Shown in pieces: positions 20,336 to 33,716 of a stretch of 64,000 bases of DNA. The translations under genes and the position numbers were made by a program. The first letter of the stretch is position 1, and every line of letters starts with the position of its first letter. The DNA comes from Schistocerca nitens (lineage: Eukaryota > Arthropoda > Insecta > Orthoptera > Acrididae): NCBI RefSeq assembly GCF_023898315.1, contig NC_064615.1:910568742-910632741 (forward strand), written 5' to 3'. The notes beneath the pieces are model-generated. The model was not told the origin of the DNA. It saw nothing but the letters and a program-made list of their open reading frames with translations, and ran no database searches.

Positions 20336-20627
20336 TGCGCCAGCGTTCCCCGCGTCTCTAGAAAACAGTGCACGACACAGTTTCCTGTTGTGCTGCGACT
20401 CGCTGCTCATGCATCGCACCTCAAACAACTGCCCCTTTCGACTATAGATTTAACCTCTCAGGCAGCTACCCACGCCCTGGGGCGGCCGAATTTCTTGTTG
20501 CTGATAATGAAATGGTAGTGCAACCTGCGGCGTGCGGAACATGAGTGTAAAGTGATGAGAGCATTGTGATTTCAAACACTGGGTGACGATCATGATTGCA
20601 GCAACAGCAAGGCAAAACCTTCAAAAT

Positions 20628-21782
20628 TGCCGTGACCAGGATTCGAACCTGGGTTTTTGCGGCCACAACGCAATGTCCTAACCACTAGACGATCACGGCC
20701 GCGGAGGCGCCCGGGGAAGCAGTTCTCGCGACTGCACCCGCCCGGTACACAGCAAAGCTCAGCCCACTGCGTCAGACGCGATCTCCATTATATGTATACG
20801 GGCAAACGAAACGTGCCTGCGCTGTTAGGACACTAACCAGAGTGGGTAGCTGCATTCATCTCCCTGGCAGTGTCTTGCAGTCCTCCAAGTCTGTTGACCA
20901 CAGGTGGACAGGTGTCGCATCTCTCTCGCCGTCACTTGTGGCCGTCATTCATACTTAACGTGCTTTTCTGCAAGCGTCAGTCGAGCAAAGTCGGGACAAG
21001 TCGCCTAAGAGGAGCAACAAAATGGTGGATTTCCGGTACCGGGAATCGAACCCGGGCCTCCTGGGTGAGAGCCAGGTATCCTAGCCACTAGACGACACCG
21101 GATAACGACACACGCACTCCTCCAACAAACACGGTGAGCGTCCACCCGCTACTTGACGACAACTGCAAAAATTAACGCTTCCACTTCGTAGAACGGCATG
21201 CTCTGGACGTATCTCGTGGAGACGAACGCCAGCAATCATGAGACCAAACTGCGCCGGTGAATCCTGTTGTTACACCGCGCACTGTGCTACGACAGTTTAA
21301 GAGAGCGACGCTCACGCTTTGCTGCGCTATTTCCTTCGCGGGAAATCAGTGCTCCTGTTTTCGAGACAGAAAACGTTGGCAGCGGTGGGATTCGAACCCA
21401 CGCCTCCGAAGAGACTGGTGCCTGAAACCAGCGCCTTAGACCGCTCGGCCACGCTACCTACGCGCCGCGGCCGCCGCAGGAGCTGCGTTCTACCCCACGA
21501 GAACACAGCGCAATGGCACAAAAACGAGAAGTAAAAATTGGCAGCGGTGGGATTCGAACCCACGCCTCCGAAGAGACTGGTGCCTGAAACCAGCGCCTTA
21601 GACCGCTCGGCCACGCTACCTACGCGACGCGGCCGCCGCAGGAGCTGCGTTCTACCCCACGAGAACACAGCGCAATGGCACAAAAACGAGAAGTAAAAAT
21701 TGGCAGCGGTGGGATTCGAACCCACGCCTCCGAAGAGACTGGTGCCTTAAACCAGCGCCTTAGACCGCTCGGCCACGCTACC
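20628..21782 (-). tRNA. Unit 12 tRNA cluster: His, Glu, 2x Leu(CAG), Leu(AAG)
   Basis: His 20628-20699; Glu 21031-21102; Leu(CAG) 21377-21458 and 21539-21620; Leu(AAG) 21701-21782. 1,447 bp, S/C/T. This tag combination marks the first unit of the 4,363-bp higher-order repeat. Confidence 0.97.
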
Positions 21783-22074
21783 TGCGCCAGCGTTCCCCGC
21801 GTCTCTAGAAAACAGTGCACGACACAGTTTCCTGTTGTGCTGCGACTCGCTGCTCATGCATCGCACCTCAAACAACTGCCCCTTTCGACTATATATTTAA
21901 CCTCTCAGGCAGCTACCCACGCCCTGGGGCGGCCGAATTTCTTGTTGCTGATAATGAAATGGTAGTGCAACCTGCGGCGTGCGGAACATGAGTGTAAAGT
22001 GATGAGAGCATTGTGATTTCAAACACTGGGTGACGATCATGATTGCAGCAACAGCAAGGCAAAACCTTCAAAAT

Positions 22075-23240
22075 TGCCGTGACCAGGATTCGAACCTGGG
22101 TTTTTGCGGCCACAACGCAATGTCCTAACCACTAGACGATCACGGCCGCGGAGGCGCCCGGGGAAGCAGTTCTCGCGACTGCACCCGCCCGGTACACAGC
22201 AAAGCTCAGCCCACTGCGTCAGACGCGATCTCCATTATATGTATACGGGCAAACGAAACGTGCCTGCGCTGTTAGGACACTAACCAGAGTGGGTAGCTGC
22301 ATTCATCTCCCTGGCAGTGTCTTGCAGTCCTCCAAGTCTGTTGACCACAGGTGGACAGGTGTCGCATCTCTCTCGCCGTCACTTGTGGCCGTCATTCATA
22401 CTTAACGTGCTTTTCTGCAAGCGTCAGCGTAGCGTCAGTCGAGCAAAGTCGGGACAAGTCGCCTAAGAGGAGCAACAAAATGGTGGATTTCCGGTACCGG
22501 GAATCGAACCCGGGCCTCCTGGGTGAGAGCCAGGTATCCTAGCCACTAGACGACACCGGATAACGACACACGCACTCCTCCAACAAACACGGTGAGCGTC
22601 CACCCGCTACTTGACGACAACTGCAAAAATTAACGCTTCCACTTCGTAGAACGGCATGCTCTGGACGTATCTCGTGGAGACGAACGCCAGCAATCATGAG
22701 ACCAAACTGCGCCGGTGAATCCTGTTGTTACACCGCGCACTGTGCTACGACAGTTTAAGAGAGCGACGCTCACGCTTTGCTGCGCTATTTCCTTCGCGGG
22801 AAATCAGTGCTCCTGTTTTCGAGACAGAAAACGTTGGCAGCGGTGGGATTCGAACCCACGCCTCCGAAGAGACTGGTGCCTGAAACCAGCGCCTTAGACC
22901 GCTCGGCCACGCTACCTACGCGACGCGGCCGCCGCAGGAGCTGCGTTCTACCCCACGAGAACACAGCGCAATGGCACAAAAACGAGAAGTAAAAATTGGC
23001 AGCGGTGGGATTCGAACCCACGCCTCCGAAGAGACTGGTGCCTGAAACCAGCGCCTTAGACCGCTCGGCCACGCTACCTACGCGACGCGGCCGCCGCAGG
23101 AGCTGCGTTCTACCCCACGAGAACACAGCGCAATGGCACAAAAACGAGAAGTAAAAATTGGCAGCGGTGGGATTCGAACCCACGCCTCCGAAGAGACTGG
23201 TGCCTTAAACCAGCGCCTTAGACCGCTCGGCCACGCTACC
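22075..23240 (-). tRNA. Unit 13 tRNA cluster: His, Glu, 2x Leu(CAG), Leu(AAG)
   Basis: His 22075-22146; Glu 22489-22560; Leu(CAG) 22835-22916 and 22997-23078; Leu(AAG) 23159-23240. 1,458 bp, L/A/T. Confidence 0.97.
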
Positions 23241-23532
23241 TGCGCCAGCGTTCCCCGCGTCTCTAGAAAACAGTGCACGACACAGTTTCCTGTTGTGCTG
23301 CGACTCGCTGCTCATGCATCGCACCTCAAACAACTGCCCCTTTCGACTATATATTTAACCTCTCAGGCAGCTACCCACGCCCTGGGGCGGCCGAATTTCT
23401 TGTTGCTGATAATGAAATGGTAGTGCAACCTGCGGCGTGCGGAACATGAGTGTAAAGTGATGAGAGCATTGTGATTTCAAACACTGGGTGACGATCATGA
23501 TTGCAGCAACAGCAAGGCAAAACCTTCAAAAT

Positions 23533-24698
23533 TGCCGTGACCAGGATTCGAACCTGGGTTTTTGCGGCCACAACGCAATGTCCTAACCACTAGACGATCA
23601 CGGCCGCGGAGGCGCCCGGGGAAGCAGTTCTCGCGACTGCACCCGCCCGGTACACAGCAAAGCTCAGCCCACTGCGTCAGACGCGATCTCCATTATATGT
23701 ATACGGGCAAACGAAACGTGCCTGCGCTGTTAGGACACTAACCAGAGTGGGTAGCTGCATTCATCTCCCTGGCAGTGTCTTGCAGTCCTCCAAGTCTGTT
23801 GACCACAGGTGGACAGGTGTCGCATCTCTCTCGCCGTCACTTGTGGCCGTCATTCATACTTAACGTGCTTTTCTGCAAGCGTCAGCGTAGCGTCAGTCGA
23901 GCAAAGTCGGGACAAGTCGCCTAAGAGGAGCAACAAAATGGTGGATTTCCGGTACCGGGAATCGAACCCGGGCCTCCTGGGTGAGAGCCAGGTATCCTAG
24001 CCACTAGACGACACCGGATAACGACACACGCACTCCTCCAACAAACACGGTGAGCGTCCACCCGCTACTTGACGACAACTGCAAAAATTAACGCTTCCAC
24101 TTCGTAGAACGGCATGCTCTGGACGTATCTCGTGGAGACGAACGCCAGCAATCATGAGACCAAACTGCGCCGGTGAATCCTGTTGTTACACCGCGCACTG
24201 TGCTACGACAGTTTAAGAGAGCGACGCTCACGCTTTGCTGCGCTATTTCCTTCGCGGGAAATCAGTGCTCCTGTTTTCGAGACAGAAAACGTTGGCAGCG
24301 GTGGGATTCGAACCCACGCCTCCGAAGAGACTGGTGCCTGAAACCAGCGCCTTAGACCGCTCGGCCACGCTACCTACGCGACGCGGCCGCCGCAGGAGCT
24401 GCGTTCTACCCCACGAGAACACAGCGCAATGGCACAAAAACGAGAAGTAAAAATTGGCAGCGGTGGGATTCGAACCCACGCCTCCGAAGAGACTGGTGCC
24501 TGAAACCAGCGCCTTAGACCGCTCGGCCACGCTACCTACGCGACGCGGCCGCCGCAGGAGCTGCGTTCTACCCCACGAGAACACAGCGCAATGGCACAAA
24601 AACGAGAAGTAAAAATTGGCAGCGGTGGGATTCGAACCCACGCCTCCGAAGAGACTGGTGCCTTAAACCAGCGCCTTAGACCGCTCGGCCACGCTACC
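23533..24698 (-). tRNA. Unit 14 tRNA cluster: His, Glu, 2x Leu(CAG), Leu(AAG)
   Basis: His 23533-23604; Glu 23947-24018; Leu(CAG) 24293-24374 and 24455-24536; Leu(AAG) 24617-24698. 1,458 bp, L/A/G. Confidence 0.97.
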
Positions 24699-24990
24699 TG
24701 CGCCAGCGTTCCCCGCGTCTCTAGAAAACAGTGCACGACACAGTTTCCTGTTGTGCTGCGACTCGCTGCTCATGCATCGCACCTCAAACAACTGCCCCTT
24801 TCGACTATAGATTTAACCTCTCAGGCAGCTACCCACGCCCTGGGGCGGCCGAATTTCTTGTTGCTGATAATGAAATGGTAGTGCAACCTGCGGCGTGCGG
24901 AACATGAGTGTAAAGTGATGAGAGCATTGTGATTTCAAACACTGGGTGACGATCATGATTGCAGCAACAGCAAGGCAAAACCTTCAAAAT

Positions 24991-26145
24991 TGCCGTGACC
25001 AGGATTCGAACCTGGGTTTTTGCGGCCACAACGCAATGTCCTAACCACTAGACGATCACGGCCGCGGAGGCGCCCGGGGAAGCAGTTCTCGCGACTGCAC
25101 CCGCCCGGTACACAGCAAAGCTCAGCCCACTGCGTCAGACGCGATCTCCATTATATGTATACGGGCAAACGAAACGTGCCTGCGCTGTTAGGACACTAAC
25201 CAGAGTGGGTAGCTGCATTCATCTCCCTGGCAGTGTCTTGCAGTCCTCCAAGTCTGTTGACCACAGGTGGACAGGTGTCGCATCTCTCTCGCCGTCACTT
25301 GTGGCCGTCATTCATACTTAACGTGCTTTTCTGCAAGCGTCAGTCGAGCAAAGTCGGGACAAGTCGCCTAAGAGGAGCAACAAAATGGTGGATTTCCGGT
25401 ACCGGGAATCGAACCCGGGCCTCCTGGGTGAGAGCCAGGTATCCTAGCCACTAGACGACACCGGATAACGACACACGCACTCCTCCAACAAACACGGTGA
25501 GCGTCCACCCGCTACTTGACGACAACTGCAAAAATTAACGCTTCCACTTCGTAGAACGGCATGCTCTGGACGTATCTCGTGGAGACGAACGCCAGCAATC
25601 ATGAGACCAAACTGCGCCGGTGAATCCTGTTGTTACACCGCGCACTGTGCTACGACAGTTTAAGAGAGCGACGCTCACGCTTTGCTGCGCTATTTCCTTC
25701 GCGGGAAATCAGTGCTCCTGTTTTCGAGACAGAAAACGTTGGCAGCGGTGGGATTCGAACCCACGCCTCCGAAGAGACTGGTGCCTGAAACCAGCGCCTT
25801 AGACCGCTCGGCCACGCTACCTACGCGCCGCGGCCGCCGCAGGAGCTGCGTTCTACCCCACGAGAACACAGCGCAATGGCACAAAAACGAGAAGTAAAAA
25901 TTGGCAGCGGTGGGATTCGAACCCACGCCTCCGAAGAGACTGGTGCCTGAAACCAGCGCCTTAGACCGCTCGGCCACGCTACCTACGCGACGCGGCCGCC
26001 GCAGGAGCTGCGTTCTACCCCACGAGAACACAGCGCAATGGCACAAAAACGAGAAGTAAAAATTGGCAGCGGTGGGATTCGAACCCACGCCTCCGAAGAG
26101 ACTGGTGCCTTAAACCAGCGCCTTAGACCGCTCGGCCACGCTACC
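24991..26145 (-). tRNA. Unit 15 tRNA cluster: His, Glu, 2x Leu(CAG), Leu(AAG)
   Basis: His 24991-25062; Glu 25394-25465; Leu(CAG) 25740-25821 and 25902-25983; Leu(AAG) 26064-26145. 1,447 bp, S/C/T. Confidence 0.97.
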
Positions 26146-26437
26146 TGCGCCAGCGTTCCCCGCGTCTCTAGAAAACAGTGCACGACACAGTTTCCTGTTG
26201 TGCTGCGACTCGCTGCTCATGCATCGCACCTCAAACAACTGCCCCTTTCGACTATATATTTAACCTCTCAGGCAGCTACCCACGCCCTGGGGCGGCCGAA
26301 TTTCTTGTTGCTGATAATGAAATGGTAGTGCAACCTGCGGCGTGCGGAACATGAGTGTAAAGTGATGAGAGCATTGTGATTTCAAACACTGGGTGACGAT
26401 CATGATTGCAGCAACAGCAAGGCAAAACCTTCAAAAT

Positions 26438-27603
26438 TGCCGTGACCAGGATTCGAACCTGGGTTTTTGCGGCCACAACGCAATGTCCTAACCACTAGAC
26501 GATCACGGCCGCGGAGGCGCCCGGGGAAGCAGTTCTCGCGACTGCACCCGCCCGGTACACAGCAAAGCTCAGCCCACTGCGTCAGACGCGATCTCCATTA
26601 TATGTATACGGGCAAACGAAACGTGCCTGCGCTGTTAGGACACTAACCAGAGTGGGTAGCTGCATTCATCTCCCTGGCAGTGTCTTGCAGTCCTCCAAGT
26701 CTGTTGACCACAGGTGGACAGGTGTCGCATCTCTCTCGCCGTCACTTGTGGCCGTCATTCATACTTAACGTGCTTTTCTGCAAGCGTCAGCGTAGCGTCA
26801 GTCGAGCAAAGTCGGGACAAGTCGCCTAAGAGGAGCAACAAAATGGTGGATTTCCGGTACCGGGAATCGAACCCGGGCCTCCTGGGTGAGAGCCAGGTAT
26901 CCTAGCCACTAGACGACACCGGATAACGACACACGCACTCCTCCAACAAACACGGTGAGCGTCCACCCGCTACTTGACGACAACTGCAAAAATTAACGCT
27001 TCCACTTCGTAGAACGGCATGCTCTGGACGTATCTCGTGGAGACGAACGCCAGCAATCATGAGACCAAACTGCGCCGGTGAATCCTGTTGTTACACCGCG
27101 CACTGTGCTACGACAGTTTAAGAGAGCGACGCTCACGCTTTGCTGCGCTATTTCCTTCGCGGGAAATCAGTGCTCCTGTTTTCGAGACAGAAAACGTTGG
27201 CAGCGGTGGGATTCGAACCCACGCCTCCGAAGAGACTGGTGCCTGAAACCAGCGCCTTAGACCGCTCGGCCACGCTACCTACGCGACGCGGCCGCCGCAG
27301 GAGCTGCGTTCTACCCCACGAGAACACAGCGCAATGGCACAAAAACGAGAAGTAAAAATTGGCAGCGGTGGGATTCGAACCCACGCCTCCGAAGAGACTG
27401 GTGCCTGAAACCAGCGCCTTAGACCGCTCGGCCACGCTACCTACGCGACGCGGCCGCCGCAGGAGCTGCGTTCTACCCCACGAGAACACAGCGCAATGGC
27501 ACAAAAACGAGAAGTAAAAATTGGCAGCGGTGGGATTCGAACCCACGCCTCCGAAGAGACTGGTGCCTTAAACCAGCGCCTTAGACCGCTCGGCCACGCT
27601 ACC
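26438..27603 (-). tRNA. Unit 16 tRNA cluster: His, Glu, 2x Leu(CAG), Leu(AAG)
   Basis: His 26438-26509; Glu 26852-26923; Leu(CAG) 27198-27279 and 27360-27441; Leu(AAG) 27522-27603. 1,458 bp, L/A/G, whereas its higher-order counterpart unit 13 is L/A/T. Confidence 0.97.
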
Positions 27604-27895
27604 TGCGCCAGCGTTCCCCGCGTCTCTAGAAAACAGTGCACGACACAGTTTCCTGTTGTGCTGCGACTCGCTGCTCATGCATCGCACCTCAAACAACTGC
27701 CCCTTTCGACTATAGATTTAACCTCTCAGGCAGCTACCCACGCCCTGGGGCGGCCGAATTTCTTGTTGCTGATAATGAAATGGTAGTGCAACCTGCGGCG
27801 TGCGGAACATGAGTGTAAAGTGATGAGAGCATTGTGATTTCAAACACTGGGTGACGATCATGATTGCAGCAACAGCAAGGCAAAACCTTCAAAAT

Positions 27896-29061
27896 TGCCG
27901 TGACCAGGATTCGAACCTGGGTTTTTGCGGCCACAACGCAATGTCCTAACCACTAGACGATCACGGCCGCGGAGGCGCCCGGGGAAGCAGTTCTCGCGAC
28001 TGCACCCGCCCGGTACACAGCAAAGCTCAGCCCACTGCGTCAGACGCGATCTCCATTATATGTATACGGGCAAACGAAACGTGCCTGCGCTGTTAGGACA
28101 CTAACCAGAGTGGGTAGCTGCATTCATCTCCCTGGCAGTGTCTTGCAGTCCTCCAAGTCTGTTGACCACAGGTGGACAGGTGTCGCATCTCTCTCGCCGT
28201 CACTTGTGGCCGTCATTCATACTTAACGTGCTTTTCTGCAAGCGTCAGCGTAGCGTCAGTCGAGCAAAGTCGGGACAAGTCGCCTAAGAGGAGCAACAAA
28301 ATGGTGGATTTCCGGTACCGGGAATCGAACCCGGGCCTCCTGGGTGAGAGCCAGGTATCCTAGCCACTAGACGACACCGGATAACGACACACGCACTCCT
28401 CCAACAAACACGGTGAGCGTCCACCCGCTACTTGACGACAACTGCAAAAATTAACGCTTCCACTTCGTAGAACGGCATGCTCTGGACGTATCTCGTGGAG
28501 ACGAACGCCAGCAATCATGAGACCAAACTGCGCCGGTGAATCCTGTTGTTACACCGCGCACTGTGCTACGACAGTTTAAGAGAGCGACGCTCACGCTTTG
28601 CTGCGCTATTTCCTTCGCGGGAAATCAGTGCTCCTGTTTTCGAGACAGAAAACGTTGGCAGCGGTGGGATTCGAACCCACGCCTCCGAAGAGACTGGTGC
28701 CTGAAACCAGCGCCTTAGACCGCTCGGCCACGCTACCTACGCGACGCGGCCGCCGCAGGAGCTGCGTTCTACCCCACGAGAACACAGCGCAATGGCACAA
28801 AAACGAGAAGTAAAAATTGGCAGCGGTGGGATTCGAACCCACGCCTCCGAAGAGACTGGTGCCTGAAACCAGCGCCTTAGACCGCTCGGCCACGCTACCT
28901 ACGCGACGCGGCCGCCGCAGGAGCTGCGTTCTACCCCACGAGAACACAGCGCAATGGCACAAAAACGAGAAGTAAAAATTGGCAGCGGTGGGATTCGAAC
29001 CCACGCCTCCGAAGAGACTGGTGCCTTAAACCAGCGCCTTAGACCGCTCGGCCACGCTACC
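27896..29061 (-). tRNA. Unit 17 tRNA cluster: His, Glu, 2x Leu(CAG), Leu(AAG)
   Basis: His 27896-27967; Glu 28310-28381; Leu(CAG) 28656-28737 and 28818-28899; Leu(AAG) 28980-29061. 1,458 bp, L/A/G. Confidence 0.97.
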
Positions 29062-29353
29062 TGCGCCAGCGTTCCCCGCGTCTCTAGAAAACAGTGCACG
29101 ACACAGTTTCCTGTTGTGCTGCGACTCGCTGCTCATGCATCGCACCTCAAACAACTGCCCCTTTCGACTATAGATTTAACCTCTCAGGCAGCTACCCACG
29201 CCCTGGGGCGGCCGAATTTCTTGTTGCTGATAATGAAATGGTAGTGCAACCTGCGGCGTGCGGAACATGAGTGTAAAGTGATGAGAGCATTGTGATTTCA
29301 AACACTGGGTGACGATCATGATTGCAGCAACAGCAAGGCAAAACCTTCAAAAT

Positions 29354-30508
29354 TGCCGTGACCAGGATTCGAACCTGGGTTTTTGCGGCCACAACGCAAT
29401 GTCCTAACCACTAGACGATCACGGCCGCGGAGGCGCCCGGGGAAGCAGTTCTCGCGACTGCACCCGCCCGGTACACAGCAAAGCTCAGCCCACTGCGTCA
29501 GACGCGATCTCCATTATATGTATACGGGCAAACGAAACGTGCCTGCGCTGTTAGGACACTAACCAGAGTGGGTAGCTGCATTCATCTCCCTGGCAGTGTC
29601 TTGCAGTCCTCCAAGTCTGTTGACCACAGGTGGACAGGTGTCGCATCTCTCTCGCCGTCACTTGTGGCCGTCATTCATACTTAACGTGCTTTTCTGCAAG
29701 CGTCAGTCGAGCAAAGTCGGGACAAGTCGCCTAAGAGGAGCAACAAAATGGTGGATTTCCGGTACCGGGAATCGAACCCGGGCCTCCTGGGTGAGAGCCA
29801 GGTATCCTAGCCACTAGACGACACCGGATAACGACACACGCACTCCTCCAACAAACACGGTGAGCGTCCACCCGCTACTTGACGACAACTGCAAAAATTA
29901 ACGCTTCCACTTCGTAGAACGGCATGCTCTGGACGTATCTCGTGGAGACGAACGCCAGCAATCATGAGACCAAACTGCGCCGGTGAATCCTGTTGTTACA
30001 CCGCGCACTGTGCTACGACAGTTTAAGAGAGCGACGCTCACGCTTTGCTGCGCTATTTCCTTCGCGGGAAATCAGTGCTCCTGTTTTCGAGACAGAAAAC
30101 GTTGGCAGCGGTGGGATTCGAACCCACGCCTCCGAAGAGACTGGTGCCTGAAACCAGCGCCTTAGACCGCTCGGCCACGCTACCTACGCGCCGCGGCCGC
30201 CGCAGGAGCTGCGTTCTACCCCACGAGAACACAGCGCAATGGCACAAAAACGAGAAGTAAAAATTGGCAGCGGTGGGATTCGAACCCACGCCTCCGAAGA
30301 GACTGGTGCCTGAAACCAGCGCCTTAGACCGCTCGGCCACGCTACCTACGCGACGCGGCCGCCGCAGGAGCTGCGTTCTACCCCACGAGAACACAGCGCA
30401 ATGGCACAAAAACGAGAAGTAAAAATTGGCAGCGGTGGGATTCGAACCCACGCCTCCGAAGAGACTGGTGCCTTAAACCAGCGCCTTAGACCGCTCGGCC
30501 ACGCTACC
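29354..30508 (-). tRNA. Unit 18 tRNA cluster: His, Glu, 2x Leu(CAG), Leu(AAG)
   Basis: His 29354-29425; Glu 29757-29828; Leu(CAG) 30103-30184 and 30265-30346; Leu(AAG) 30427-30508. 1,447 bp, S/C/T. Confidence 0.97.
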
Positions 30509-30800
30509 TGCGCCAGCGTTCCCCGCGTCTCTAGAAAACAGTGCACGACACAGTTTCCTGTTGTGCTGCGACTCGCTGCTCATGCATCGCACCTCAAACA
30601 ACTGCCCCTTTCGACTATATATTTAACCTCTCAGGCAGCTACCCACGCCCTGGGGCGGCCGAATTTCTTGTTGCTGATAATGAAATGGTAGTGCAACCTG
30701 CGGCGTGCGGAACATGAGTGTAAAGTGATGAGAGCATTGTGATTTCAAACACTGGGTGACGATCATGATTGCAGCAACAGCAAGGCAAAACCTTCAAAAT

Positions 30801-31966
30801 TGCCGTGACCAGGATTCGAACCTGGGTTTTTGCGGCCACAACGCAATGTCCTAACCACTAGACGATCACGGCCGCGGAGGCGCCCGGGGAAGCAGTTCTC
30901 GCGACTGCACCCGCCCGGTACACAGCAAAGCTCAGCCCACTGCGTCAGACGCGATCTCCATTATATGTATACGGGCAAACGAAACGTGCCTGCGCTGTTA
31001 GGACACTAACCAGAGTGGGTAGCTGCATTCATCTCCCTGGCAGTGTCTTGCAGTCCTCCAAGTCTGTTGACCACAGGTGGACAGGTGTCGCATCTCTCTC
31101 GCCGTCACTTGTGGCCGTCATTCATACTTAACGTGCTTTTCTGCAAGCGTCAGCGTAGCGTCAGTCGAGCAAAGTCGGGACAAGTCGCCTAAGAGGAGCA
31201 ACAAAATGGTGGATTTCCGGTACCGGGAATCGAACCCGGGCCTCCTGGGTGAGAGCCAGGTATCCTAGCCACTAGACGACACCGGATAACGACACACGCA
31301 CTCCTCCAACAAACACGGTGAGCGTCCACCCGCTACTTGACGACAACTGCAAAAATTAACGCTTCCACTTCGTAGAACGGCATGCTCTGGACGTATCTCG
31401 TGGAGACGAACGCCAGCAATCATGAGACCAAACTGCGCCGGTGAATCCTGTTGTTACACCGCGCACTGTGCTACGACAGTTTAAGAGAGCGACGCTCACG
31501 CTTTGCTGCGCTATTTCCTTCGCGGGAAATCAGTGCTCCTGTTTTCGAGACAGAAAACGTTGGCAGCGGTGGGATTCGAACCCACGCCTCCGAAGAGACT
31601 GGTGCCTGAAACCAGCGCCTTAGACCGCTCGGCCACGCTACCTACGCGACGCGGCCGCCGCAGGAGCTGCGTTCTACCCCACGAGAACACAGCGCAATGG
31701 CACAAAAACGAGAAGTAAAAATTGGCAGCGGTGGGATTCGAACCCACGCCTCCGAAGAGACTGGTGCCTGAAACCAGCGCCTTAGACCGCTCGGCCACGC
31801 TACCTACGCGACGCGGCCGCCGCAGGAGCTGCGTTCTACCCCACGAGAACACAGCGCAATGGCACAAAAACGAGAAGTAAAAATTGGCAGCGGTGGGATT
31901 CGAACCCACGCCTCCGAAGAGACTGGTGCCTTAAACCAGCGCCTTAGACCGCTCGGCCACGCTACC
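30801..31966 (-). tRNA. Unit 19 tRNA cluster: His, Glu, 2x Leu(CAG), Leu(AAG)
   Basis: His 30801-30872; Glu 31215-31286; Leu(CAG) 31561-31642 and 31723-31804; Leu(AAG) 31885-31966. 1,458 bp, L/A/G. Confidence 0.97.
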
Positions 31967-32258
31967 TGCGCCAGCGTTCCCCGCGTCTCTAGAAAACAGT
32001 GCACGACACAGTTTCCTGTTGTGCTGCGACTCGCTGCTCATGCATCGCACCTCAAACAACTGCCCCTTTCGACTATAGATTTAACCTCTCAGGCAGCTAC
32101 CCACGCCCTGGGGCGGCCGAATTTCTTGTTGCTGATAATGAAATGGTAGTGCAACCTGCGGCGTGCGGAACATGAGTGTAAAGTGATGAGAGCATTGTGA
32201 TTTCAAACACTGGGTGACGATCATGATTGCAGCAACAGCAAGGCAAAACCTTCAAAAT

Positions 32259-33424
32259 TGCCGTGACCAGGATTCGAACCTGGGTTTTTGCGGCCACAAC
32301 GCAATGTCCTAACCACTAGACGATCACGGCCGCGGAGGCGCCCGGGGAAGCAGTTCTCGCGACTGCACCCGCCCGGTACACAGCAAAGCTCAGCCCACTG
32401 CGTCAGACGCGATCTCCATTATATGTATACGGGCAAACGAAACGTGCCTGCGCTGTTAGGACACTAACCAGAGTGGGTAGCTGCATTCATCTCCCTGGCA
32501 GTGTCTTGCAGTCCTCCAAGTCTGTTGACCACAGGTGGACAGGTGTCGCATCTCTCTCGCCGTCACTTGTGGCCGTCATTCATACTTAACGTGCTTTTCT
32601 GCAAGCGTCAGCGTAGCGTCAGTCGAGCAAAGTCGGGACAAGTCGCCTAAGAGGAGCAACAAAATGGTGGATTTCCGGTACCGGGAATCGAACCCGGGCC
32701 TCCTGGGTGAGAGCCAGGTATCCTAGCCACTAGACGACACCGGATAACGACACACGCACTCCTCCAACAAACACGGTGAGCGTCCACCCGCTACTTGACG
32801 ACAACTGCAAAAATTAACGCTTCCACTTCGTAGAACGGCATGCTCTGGACGTATCTCGTGGAGACGAACGCCAGCAATCATGAGACCAAACTGCGCCGGT
32901 GAATCCTGTTGTTACACCGCGCACTGTGCTACGACAGTTTAAGAGAGCGACGCTCACGCTTTGCTGCGCTATTTCCTTCGCGGGAAATCAGTGCTCCTGT
33001 TTTCGAGACAGAAAACGTTGGCAGCGGTGGGATTCGAACCCACGCCTCCGAAGAGACTGGTGCCTGAAACCAGCGCCTTAGACCGCTCGGCCACGCTACC
33101 TACGCGACGCGGCCGCCGCAGGAGCTGCGTTCTACCCCACGAGAACACAGCGCAATGGCACAAAAACGAGAAGTAAAAATTGGCAGCGGTGGGATTCGAA
33201 CCCACGCCTCCGAAGAGACTGGTGCCTGAAACCAGCGCCTTAGACCGCTCGGCCACGCTACCTACGCGACGCGGCCGCCGCAGGAGCTGCGTTCTACCCC
33301 ACGAGAACACAGCGCAATGGCACAAAAACGAGAAGTAAAAATTGGCAGCGGTGGGATTCGAACCCACGCCTCCGAAGAGACTGGTGCCTTAAACCAGCGC
33401 CTTAGACCGCTCGGCCACGCTACC
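32259..33424 (-). tRNA. Unit 20 tRNA cluster: His, Glu, 2x Leu(CAG), Leu(AAG)
   Basis: His 32259-32330; Glu 32673-32744; Leu(CAG) 33019-33100 and 33181-33262; Leu(AAG) 33343-33424. 1,458 bp, L/A/G. Last unit of the regular three-unit pattern. Confidence 0.97.
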
Positions 33425-33716
33425 TGCGCCAGCGTTCCCCGCGTCTCTAGAAAACAGTGCACGACACAGTTTCCTGTTGTGCTGCGACTCGCTGCTCATG
33501 CATCGCACCTCAAACAACTGCCCCTTTCGACTATAGATTTAACCTCTCAGGCAGCTACCCACGCCCTGGGGCGGCCGAATTTCTTGTTGCTGATAATGAA
33601 ATGGTAGTGCAACCTGCGGCGTGCGGAACATGAGTGTAAAGTGATGAGAGCATTGTGATTTCAAACACTGGGTGACGATCATGATTGCAGCAACAGCAAG
33701 GCAAAACCTTCAAAAT

